The position numbers and the translations under genes are program-made. Shown here one piece after another: positions 1 through 6,609 of a stretch of DNA of 22,987 nt (its first letter is position 1; the number at the start of each line of letters is the position of its first letter). Below the pieces are notes generated by a model, which worked only from the letters and a program-made list of their open reading frames with translations, was not told where the DNA came from and did no database searches. The stretch comes from CBFDCQ01 sp965603355 (lineage in GTDB: Bacteria; Hydrogenedentota; CAZGCA01; CBFDCQ01). The stretch is taken from the NCBI GenBank assembly GCA_965603355.1, contig CBFDCQ010000053.1, positions 1 through 22,987 on the forward strand, given 5' to 3'.

Positions 1-1
1 T

Positions 2-49
2 TCTTTGCGCAGGTCACATCTTTCGGCTCGCGAGTACGCTCGCCCTCCC
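2..49. repeat. REP-type palindromic repeat, copy 3' of the RAYT gene
   Basis: Positions 2-49 match 538-585 in the same orientation. They share a 16-nt block (2-17 and 538-553) and a 25-nt hairpin half (25-49 and 561-585, one mismatch); the 7 nt between the blocks differ. The two copies lie on either side of the RAYT gene, as expected for the REP elements that such transposases recognise. The inverted partner seen next to the other copy would lie off the left end of the window. Confidence 0.8.
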
Positions 50-52
50 GAT

Positions 53-601
53 TTACCACGCCAATTCATGGATCTCGCCTTGGAACAGCCACTCGGCCGG
101 GTCGGCGACAAGCCCGTGTCGGACGGGATTGTGCCGGACGTAATCCCACTTCTGGACGTAGCTTTCCGTATTGCGTAATCGTCGGTCCCAATGTCCGGAC
201 TGCCACTGTCGATCTCCGTTTGTACCCCTTTGCGTAAACAGCCTCTTCCAATATCTCATCCAAATCTCAAGAGAAACGGTTTCATCATCCGGGCTTGCGA
301 ACAGATGAACGTGGTCCGGCATGACGACATACCGACCTACAAGCCATGCCGACGCCTCGGTCCAGACCTCGCGCAGCAGACCGTGACACTCGGCGGTTGC
401 CAACCATGGCCGACGGTCTTTCGTGCACACAGTCACGAACACGACCACCGGTTTCCCGCCTTCCGGGAACACCCCGTGTGCAGGTCTCTTACGTTTCGGC
501 AGCCGGTGGGAGGGCGCGCGGACACGCGAGCCCCCCATCTTTGCGCAGGTCACAAAATACGGCTCGCGGGTACGCTCGCCCTCCCATTCGTGCATGTTCA
601 T
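53..601 (-). CDS. REP-associated tyrosine transposase (RAYT, IS200/IS605-like Y1 family)
   Basis: A 182-residue HUH-type single-strand transposase. The metal-binding HUH motif is in MPDHVHLF (His97 and His99). The family C-terminal signature is YVRHNPVRHGLV, with Tyr154 a candidate catalytic tyrosine. RAYTs are usually domesticated single-copy enzymes that act on REP hairpins and lack the terminal structures of IS200. REP copies lie on both sides here (2-49 and 508-585). The ATG at 601 overlaps the stop of the upstream restriction-modification gene as ATGA, so translational coupling is possible. An internal ATG at 538 (Met22, reading MGGSRVRAP) is an alternative start. From 601, residues about 6-32 are encoded by the REP hairpin itself, whereas the family core begins near residue 33. 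The family call is firm; the start is less certain. Confidence 0.88.
   Translation of the reverse strand: MNMHEWEGERTREPYFVTCAKMGGSRVRAPSHRLPKRKRPAHGVFPEGGKPVVVFVTVCTKDRRPWLATAECHGLLREVWTEASAWLVGRYVVMPDHVHLFASPDDETVSLEIWMRYWKRLFTQRGTNGDRQWQSGHWDRRLRNTESYVQKWDYVRHNPVRHGLVADPAEWLFQGEIHELAW
508..585. repeat. REP/BIME-like inverted pair inside the 5' end of the RAYT gene
   Basis: Two 25-nt arms, 508-532 and 561-585, are reverse complements at 22 of 25 positions, separated by 28 nt. The right arm is nearly identical to the copy at 25-49. The pair lies within the first 32 codons of the RAYT frame that starts at 601. It can form a long hairpin in single-stranded DNA or RNA, the kind of structure Y1 transposases bind. 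Confidence 0.8.
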
Positions 602-3600
602 TTCGTGCTCTCTTCAACAATCCGGATATCTTCATCCGTCAGGTCGTATAGCTCGTACACCAGCCGGTCGATCTGCCGGTCGGTGGCGTCTATCTGGCGT
701 TGGATGACGGTCCTGTCGTGTGCGGTCTTCGCCGCCGCCAACTGCTTGTGCAACGACAACATCCGGTTGACTAGCTTCACCATCCGGTCGTGGCGGTCTT
801 TGTCTTTGGGATCAGAGAAGTCGATGGTACGAATTGGCGTGCGCCCGAGGACATGTCCGTTGATTTCCAAACCGACGCCGCGCCGCTTAGCGTTGTGCTG
901 GTACCACTTCCACAGCACCCGTGAGTTGAGGAGGCCGCTCACGTAATTCAGATGCTCTCTCGTCGCGTCTGACGGCACGAACACGTTGACGCTAAACGGT
1001 ACGTAAGCAGACCCGTAAGCTGGTACGAAGGCTGGTCTTTGCCCCATCTGGAGGGAGAGTATCTTGGACGCCTGCCAGACGTTCTCATCACGTGGCCAAT
1101 GGAGGTGCCACCAATCGTTAGAACCTTTGCGCGTTTCTCGTCTCACATCCATCACTGCCTTGAACCGGCGCAAATGGTTGCGGATAGCGTGGTAGTTGTC
1201 AATATCGGGGCAAGTGCTGCGAGTCGAGTAGATCAGGACTAGCGAGGGAGTTGGGGCCATCCTATAGCGGCCAAGGTCACAAAGATGGTGGTACGGCCTA
1301 AGAAGATCTCTCTCGCGCTTTGGAAGCTTCAATCGCTTCACTTCGGCTGGCCGTAGCGCGAACACGCCCTCTCCTACCTTCCACCGCTGGCCGTATTTCT
1401 CATTGGTCTTCCGGCTGATGGAGGCCGGATTCTCGGCGATACCTTGGCGCACCTTCCCCAGGCGGCAGAGTGGTGCCCAATCGTCCAGCTTCGACAACAG
1501 TTGCCCAGAGGGAGGCTCGAGATCTAACTTCGCTCCGCGAAATAACTCGGTTGCGGTTTTGCTGAACACAGTCACAGATGCTCTTCCTACGACGAAAGGC
1601 TCGGCTGTCTTCTCGCCCTCTGGCTCGACGAGCTTGATCGTCGTCGGCTCACTGCTCGTCGCTTTGCTGATGCGTATGATTGTGTGCTGGCCAGCCACCG
1701 TCCGGAATACCCGCAGCTTCTTGAGATAGAAGATTTCGTCAACATGCGCTCTTTCGCGGAGCCCGGTGATCAGCTTCTCTGCGCCGGTACCTGCTGTCCA
1801 ATAAGCGTTCGTAATGAAGGATAATGACCCTGTCTGCCCCAGTAACTCAAGTCCACGGTGCACAAAGTAGTACCAGAGATCCATGCGCGGCGCGCGATAC
1901 CTGGTTCCAAACTGGGTACTGGCGATTTCATCCATGAGATGCTTGTACCCCAGCTCGCGTCGATACGGCGGATTCCCAATCACGGCGTCGAAGCCTGGGG
2001 TCTTTCGTTTGAATATTTGAGGGAACTCGGCGTGCCAGTCGAAGGCGTTAATGCGGTAACGTTCTTCATCGTCGAAGAGGCCCATCTGCTTGTTGTCGTA
2101 GTAGTCGGGACCGATTAGCGAGTTGCCGCATTTGATGTTGTTGGTGAGGTCGGGCAGTGCGCGTTCGTGGAACAGTTCGAGTGTCTTGCCGATAGTCTCA
2201 GTCGATTCTCCTTCAAGTACTTTGAGTAAGAGCGAGAGTTTTGTCACCTCGACGGCCTGCGAGTCGATGTCCACGCCGTAGATGTTGTTGAGCAGGATAC
2301 GTTTCCGCTCAGCAGAGGTCAGTCGCCAATCCCCGCCGGAGCCTTGATAAACACGAGCCGGCCGTTTCCTGGCCCATTTTTCGGGATCGTCGTTGGTGTA
2401 ATAGTCGCGATGCCAGTCGAGCAGGTACTGATACGCGCCGATGAGGAACGACCCGGACCCGCACGCCGGGTCGAGGATGCGGAGCCGCGCTGCGCGCCTC
2501 GGGGTTAGGGACTTGCGGCTAGGGGTCAGGGCTTCGCCTTCAGAGACCGGATGAGACCGTTGAGCAACTTCCCGACTTTTTGAATCTGCTGCTGAGTTCC
2601 CTGAACGTGCTCCGATGTCGCGTATTGGAGTTTCATCATCAGGAGAACATAAGTCTCCAGCTCGGTCAGCGAACCCCTGGCCATGCTGAGATGGTTCAGA
2701 AACACCTTCCGATGGTTGGATGCATGGCCTTCCGCAATATTGGCAGGCACGGATACCGCTGCTCGACGCATCTGAGGTTTCAGGCCAAACCTCTCGCTTT
2801 CCGGCAGTTTTGCCGTCAACACGTACGTCTGCGCCACCAGCTCCATGGCCTCTTGCCAGACTTGAAGATCCTTGTAGCTCCTGATCGCTTTGGTCATATT
2901 GTTCTCCAGATTCGCCAGCCGCCAATCCCCAATCCCTAGCCCCCAGCCCCTTCCTTTTGCACGCCAAGCATGTACCGTCGGCGTCCGCAGGGTAGCCCCA
3001 GATCAGTCTGCCCACAGTGTTCTTTACGATGTAATCCACTATGTAGGTCGGGGTGTAATATACTCCACCCGCTTTCTTCACCTCCGGTTTGTCCTCGACC
3101 TTGGCGCGGTGACCTGCAGTAAGGCGAATCACCTTGCCGAGGAACTGCTCGTACACCTGCCCGAGGATGTCCGCAGGTAGTACGGAGAACTCGTACGGGC
3201 TTTCCGGATAATACAGCCTGCGGAGCATATCCTTCAGCAGCTTGTCATCGATCTTGAGGCTGAGCGTGAGCTCATCGGGCGGCCCGGCGCGGTCCTTTTC
3301 CTTCCGAAAATGGAACAGCCCGGAGTTGTACCGGTCGTCCGCCTGATGAAAGAGGTGGCAGAGCCGCTTGTACACCCCGTCCCCGTTGAGGAGTGACATC
3401 AGCCTGCCGTAAGTCTCTACACCCCGATCCTCGCAGATGCGCAAAAAGATGATCCGGTCGATTGTGCGCTGGACGGCGAAGTTGAGTTCCCGCTGGGTGA
3501 GTTTCGGGTTTCGCAAGGCGATGTTGCGGGCAAGCATCTCACGCCACGACTCGATCTCCTTAAGGAAGGCTGAATTAACTTCGGCGGTGCCTTTCTTTCT

Positions 3601-4155
3601 TTTCGTCGATTCGACATACTTGTCGAACGAGCCCTTGAGCACCTCCTCGTGTGAGAAGACCGAGGCAATTTCGTCCCATCGGTCGGGATACTCGGGGTAC
3701 TCGATGTAAAGAGTGCGTGCGGTAGACGCCTTATCGGCACTGACAGGCTTGACCCGGCAGTCGTAGACGGCGAACTCCTCGAAATCGGTGAGAATGCTCA
3801 GTGGAAGCTTTGCGGACCATGCATATCTTCGAAGCTGGTAGGCGGGATGCGGTGCATCTTTGATGCTGACGGATGGTTTCTTCGCCTCAAGGAAGAACTT
3901 GCGGGTACCCCCTATGCGGAAACAGTAATCCGGGGCCTTCGTAGCGCCGCCGACCTTTATCGCGTCCTCGTGGATGACGTCCTTGTACGCCTCGGCATAA
4001 CCCTTTTCGTTGTTCACGTCCCACCCGAGAGCTATGAAGAACGGGTTAATGAACTCCTGTCGAACCTGAGTTTCATTGTATTTGCCGCTGCGGTACGCGT
4101 CGAGATTGCGCTGGAACCTCTCGACAAGTTGCACCACTTTCTTGGGAGTACCCAT
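598..4155 (-). CDS. Single-chain restriction-modification enzyme (Type IIG / Eco57I-like) with a large in-frame insert
   Basis: An 1185-residue protein that likely cuts and methylates DNA. The N-terminal domain resembles the HsdR-type nuclease fold: PD at residues 75-76 and EAK at 90-92 give a PD-(D/E)xK site. The N6-adenine methyltransferase follows, with TPTYIVDYIV near 370-380, SAM-binding DPACGSGSF starting at about residue 562, and catalytic NPPY near 724. The rest is probably a TaqI-like target-recognition region ending in a coiled coil (about 1120-1165). Residues about 387-550 do not resemble the family and correspond to an insert carrying a four-helix-bundle gene in another frame; without it the length is about 1020. 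The start ATG has GGAG 7 nt upstream and a promoter at 4212-4240. The gene follows bamA and looks accessory. Whether the product is active with a linker of about 165 residues between these regions is unknown. Confidence 0.85.
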   Translation of the reverse strand: MGTPKKVVQLVERFQRNLDAYRSGKYNETQVRQEFINPFFIALGWDVNNEKGYAEAYKDVIHEDAIKVGGATKAPDYCFRIGGTRKFFLEAKKPSVSIKDAPHPAYQLRRYAWSAKLPLSILTDFEEFAVYDCRVKPVSADKASTARTLYIEYPEYPDRWDEIASVFSHEEVLKGSFDKYVESTKRKKGTAEVNSAFLKEIESWREMLARNIALRNPKLTQRELNFAVQRTIDRIIFLRICEDRGVETYGRLMSLLNGDGVYKRLCHLFHQADDRYNSGLFHFRKEKDRAGPPDELTLSLKIDDKLLKDMLRRLYYPESPYEFSVLPADILGQVYEQFLGKVIRLTAGHRAKVEDKPEVKKAGGVYYTPTYIVDYIVKNTVGRLIWGYPADADGTCLACKRKGLGARDWGLAAGESGEQYDQSDQELQGSSSLARGHGAGGADVRVDGKTAGKREVWPETSDASSSGIRACQYCGRPCIQPSEGVSEPSQHGQGFADRAGDLCSPDDETPIRDIGARSGNSAADSKSREVAQRSHPVSEGEALTPSRKSLTPRRAARLRILDPACGSGSFLIGAYQYLLDWHRDYYTNDDPEKWARKRPARVYQGSGGDWRLTSAERKRILLNNIYGVDIDSQAVEVTKLSLLLKVLEGESTETIGKTLELFHERALPDLTNNIKCGNSLIGPDYYDNKQMGLFDDEERYRINAFDWHAEFPQIFKRKTPGFDAVIGNPPYRRELGYKHLMDEIASTQFGTRYRAPRMDLWYYFVHRGLELLGQTGSLSFITNAYWTAGTGAEKLITGLRERAHVDEIFYLKKLRVFRTVAGQHTIIRISKATSSEPTTIKLVEPEGEKTAEPFVVGRASVTVFSKTATELFRGAKLDLEPPSGQLLSKLDDWAPLCRLGKVRQGIAENPASISRKTNEKYGQRWKVGEGVFALRPAEVKRLKLPKRERDLLRPYHHLCDLGRYRMAPTPSLVLIYSTRSTCPDIDNYHAIRNHLRRFKAVMDVRRETRKGSNDWWHLHWPRDENVWQASKILSLQMGQRPAFVPAYGSAYVPFSVNVFVPSDATREHLNYVSGLLNSRVLWKWYQHNAKRRGVGLEINGHVLGRTPIRTIDFSDPKDKDRHDRMVKLVNRMLSLHKQLAAAKTAHDRTVIQRQIDATDRQIDRLVYELYDLTDEDIRIVEESTK
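2501..2535 (+). repeat. Heptad array, five units, G-rich on plus strand
   Basis: Five consecutive 7-nt units: GGGGTTA, GGGACTT, GCGGCTA, GGGGTCA and GGGCTTC. They are degenerate copies of GGGGYTA. The stop codon of the nested four-helix-bundle gene (2526-2528, read on minus) lies inside the fourth unit. The array mirrors the one at 2909-2950 in inverted orientation. Confidence 0.75.
2526..2897 (-). CDS. Four-helix-bundle protein (S23 / 23S rRNA intervening-sequence protein family), nested in the R-M gene
   Basis: A 123-residue protein with the family's features: an N-terminal YKDLQVWQEAMEL helix, the signature RRAAVSVPANIAEG (about residues 44-57), a GSLTELETYV helix, and a final amphipathic helix. 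The fold is a left-handed up-down four-helix bundle. Relatives include the proteins encoded in 23S rRNA intervening sequences and the Avd accessory protein of diversity-generating retroelements; the biochemical role of most members is unknown. It lies on the same strand as the host gene but in the +1 frame. It has its own ribosome-binding site (GGAG, 6-7 nt before ATG), so it can be translated from the host mRNA. No reverse transcriptase is in the window, so an Avd role is not supported. Family call sure; function unknown. Confidence 0.9.
   Translation of the reverse strand: MTKAIRSYKDLQVWQEAMELVAQTYVLTAKLPESERFGLKPQMRRAAVSVPANIAEGHASNHRKVFLNHLSMARGSLTELETYVLLMMKLQYATSEHVQGTQQQIQKVGKLLNGLIRSLKAKP
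2909..2950 (-). repeat. Heptad array, six units, G-rich on minus strand; G-quadruplex candidate
   Basis: Read on minus from 2950: GGGGCTG, GGGGCTA, GGGATTG, GGGATTG, GCGGCTG, GCGAATC. The first four units give four runs of at least three G with 2-3 nt loops, a canonical G-quadruplex pattern, on the mRNA-sense strand. It ends 11 nt before the ATG of the nested gene, just ahead of its ribosome-binding site. Confidence 0.75.
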
Positions 4156-4211
4156 CTATGGTCTCCACGAATGCGTCGCTATACGTCAGAATCCCAACGT
4201 TTTCAGACACT

Positions 4212-4240
4212 AATTTAACGTGGATAGCCCGACAAGTCAA
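4212..4240 (-). promoter_or_regulatory. Sigma70-type promoter of the restriction-modification gene
   Basis: On minus, TTGACT (4235-4240) and TAAATT (4212-4217) are separated by 17 nt. The likely start of transcription is about 50 nt before the ATG at 4155. It lies in the 132-bp gap after bamA, so the enzyme can be expressed independently of the bamA operon. Confidence 0.65.
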
Positions 4241-4287
4241 GCGGCATGGGCAGGATTTGGCTATGAGGGGGAATGCTACCGTGCGGA

Positions 4288-6609
4288 TTAGAACAGGAAT
4301 CTGCCGAGGCCTACGCGGAAGTGGATGCGACCGTGTCCCTGGTCGCTGTCCGCGTTCAAGGGAACGCCGTAGTCGACGCGCAGCGGACCGATAGGCGTTT
4401 TCAAACCTATTCCCACACCGGCGCCGAACCTCAGCTCCGACCCCCCAATATCCTCCACGTCGGGCCACGCGGTACCGCCGTCTGTGAAAACGTAACCTCT
4501 CAGTATGTCGGTTATCGCGTAAGATAGCTCGAGGTTGGTCACGAACCGCACGTTACCGCCTATCGGGTCGTGGAATATATCGTCCGATTTCGGCCCGATA
4601 TCCCTCTCGTCGTAACCGCGCACGGTCGATGTGCCGCCGACGAAGAACCGCTCGAAGATTGGAACCCTGTCGGAACGCCCGAACTCTGATACGTACCCGC
4701 TCGTCTCGTGAATCGAGAACACCCACTTTTCGGTGAGCGGGAAGTACTGACTGTAATCCTGGTCCAACCTGATGAAATCGGTATCGGCCGCGGCGCCGGC
4801 TCCCGCGAGTTCCACCGTGAGACGATTGACCGAACCCCTTCTGGGATCGAATATGTAATCGAGCGAGTTGCGCTCGATGAACGAGATCAAGCTGAACGTC
4901 GTGCGTCTGCCTTCCTCTTCCTGTATCTCTATCGACACGTCGTCGTCTATGTCGCCTATATCAATATCCTCGTACCTGAGCCCGACCGAGGTCCTTACGT
5001 ACTCCGATAACCGTTTGCCAAACCTGAACCCGCCGCCAAGACGGTCCTCGGAGAAATCGGCATGGTGAATGAACTGGAGCTTGTCCTTGAACACGTCCAC
5101 TCCGAACAGAAGCGGGTAACCCAGGAAGTAGGGTTCCGTGAAGCTCAGGGTATACGCTTCGCGCAGCCTGCCTGACTGAAGACCCAGTCGAAGACGTTGA
5201 CCGGCCCCGGTGAACTTGGGCGGATTGGCCATATCGAAATTCCACAGATCCAAGGACGCTGAACCAACGAGCGCCTGGTCGGAACTGTACCCTGCGCCAA
5301 AGTAGAACGCACCGGTCTCTTTCTCGGTCAGGTTCAGAAGCAGGTCTTCGGCTCCGGGGAAGTCCGACGGTCTGGTGGACGGATCGACCGGTCTTAGATC
5401 GTCGAAGAATCCCAGATTCTTGATCTTCTCCATGCTGCGCGCGATCTTCTTCGCATCGAACCGTTCCCCGGGGAATATGGTAAGCTCCCTTCGTATCACC
5501 TCGTCCTTGGTCTTGATGTTGTTGTTGATCCCGATCTGACCGAGATATACGAGCTGGCCCTCAAGTATCGGGTGGAGAATATGGCCCACTTTTTTCTCCC
5601 TGTCGAGGGTGACTTTCGGCGGAACGGATGCGTAGATATAACCTGCATCAGAGTAGAGCCCCCTTATCGCCCCACCATCCATCGCCACCTGCAGCGGATT
5701 GAACACGTCCCCTTCCTTGAGCTCGAGCAGGTCCGTAATCTCGTCGGTCGCAAATACCTCATTCCCCTGCACCCGAACGCTTCCAACATGGTACTGCGGA
5801 CCCTCCTCGAGATGGATGGTCATGAACATGCTCTTGCCGTCCGGGGAGTAGTCGAACGACGTCCCGGCGACCTTGAATTCCTCGTAGCCCTTCTCCCGGT
5901 ACATGGCTTCGAGACGCAGCAGGTCGTCCTGGAACTCAGTCTCGTCGTAGATACCGCCGATAAACCAGAGCTTTGCGGTACGAGTCTTAAGCCTCTTACG
6001 GATCTCACGGTCGGTGAACACGGTGTTACTCTCGATACTGATCGCGCGGATACGCGCTTTCCGCCCCTCGGTTATGTTGTAGGTGACGCGCACCTTCGAC
6101 GGCGCCATCTCCTCGACATCGATGTACACACTGGCTCTGTAAAAACCTTTCTTCTCGTACAGCTTCTGGATAGCCTCGGCGTCGCCTCCCATGGCGCCCG
6201 AGTTGTAACTCTCGCCTATACGGAGCGATATGGCGTCCTTGATATCCCTCTCCTTGACCTTGGTGTTGCCCATGACGCGCATCTCGCTTACCAGAGGTTT
6301 CTCGCTCACGATGAAGGTCACGGTCACACCTCCATCGACTTCGGCCGCATCCGCGAGTATAGGGCCCTTGAAACGTCCAAGCTTGAATATGCGTTTGATG
6401 TCGCGGCCGATCGCGCCTTTGTCGAAAAGATCGCCTGGTTTGGTCTCGACGCGGGAGAGAATCTGTTGGTCGCTAAGGAGGCGGTTGCCGGCTACCCGAA
6501 CCTCCTTGATGGGCTTTCCCTCGTACTGTGCCCGAACGACACCGATCGGGGCGAAAGCCTCAAGGACGGTCAGCACAGAGACTACGAGCCAGAACTTGAG
6601 TCCCCTCAA
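4288..6609 (-). CDS. bamA: BamA, outer-membrane protein assembly factor (Omp85)
   Basis: A 773-residue precursor that folds and inserts beta-barrel proteins into the outer membrane. Residues 1-27 are a signal peptide ending GVVRA-Q. Five POTRA repeats follow (about 30-425), each starting with a pattern such as IKEVRVAGN, VSEMRVMGN or VGSVRVQGN. The rest is a 16-strand Omp85 barrel with the conserved VRGY motif of loop 6 and a C-terminal Phe (GRFLF), the usual barrel-insertion signal. The start is TTG, overlapping the clpC stop (TTGA), with AAGGGG about 10 nt upstream inside clpC; the signal peptide supports this start. It is the last gene of the lolC-to-bamA run. The usual followers skp and lpxD are absent and the restriction-modification locus comes next. 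The family call is certain. Confidence 0.96.
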   Translation of the reverse strand: MRGLKFWLVVSVLTVLEAFAPIGVVRAQYEGKPIKEVRVAGNRLLSDQQILSRVETKPGDLFDKGAIGRDIKRIFKLGRFKGPILADAAEVDGGVTVTFIVSEKPLVSEMRVMGNTKVKERDIKDAISLRIGESYNSGAMGGDAEAIQKLYEKKGFYRASVYIDVEEMAPSKVRVTYNITEGRKARIRAISIESNTVFTDREIRKRLKTRTAKLWFIGGIYDETEFQDDLLRLEAMYREKGYEEFKVAGTSFDYSPDGKSMFMTIHLEEGPQYHVGSVRVQGNEVFATDEITDLLELKEGDVFNPLQVAMDGGAIRGLYSDAGYIYASVPPKVTLDREKKVGHILHPILEGQLVYLGQIGINNNIKTKDEVIRRELTIFPGERFDAKKIARSMEKIKNLGFFDDLRPVDPSTRPSDFPGAEDLLLNLTEKETGAFYFGAGYSSDQALVGSASLDLWNFDMANPPKFTGAGQRLRLGLQSGRLREAYTLSFTEPYFLGYPLLFGVDVFKDKLQFIHHADFSEDRLGGGFRFGKRLSEYVRTSVGLRYEDIDIGDIDDDVSIEIQEEEGRRTTFSLISFIERNSLDYIFDPRRGSVNRLTVELAGAGAAADTDFIRLDQDYSQYFPLTEKWVFSIHETSGYVSEFGRSDRVPIFERFFVGGTSTVRGYDERDIGPKSDDIFHDPIGGNVRFVTNLELSYAITDILRGYVFTDGGTAWPDVEDIGGSELRFGAGVGIGLKTPIGPLRVDYGVPLNADSDQGHGRIHFRVGLGRFLF

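Larger units (their letters stand above)
2501..2950 (-). mobile_element. Putative insertion element carrying a four-helix-bundle gene, bounded by inverted heptad arrays
   Basis: The segment interrupts the methyltransferase region of the restriction-modification gene. It contains one complete gene (2526-2897) and ends in G-rich 7-nt repeat arrays in opposite orientation (2501-2535 G-rich on plus, 2909-2950 G-rich on minus). The host protein resumes with a family-like TPRRAARLRILDPACG just outside the 2501 side. The other junction lies between about 2951 and 3000, because the residues after GRLIWG (up to 2951) also look foreign. No transposase or target-site duplication is visible. Four-helix-bundle genes of this family are known as intervening sequences in 23S rRNA genes. 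That the unit is mobile is inference. Confidence 0.6.

Noticed and set aside
2526..2897. Avd protein of a diversity-generating retroelement
   Set aside because: The fold family is shared, but there is no reverse transcriptase, template repeat or variable repeat in the window.
2600..2990. CLAC and CQYC in the restriction-modification protein as a zinc-binding insert
   Set aside because: These CxxC pairs lie in the stretch produced by reading the inserted element in the host frame. The stretch looks like random low-complexity sequence, whereas the +1 frame encodes a real protein family.
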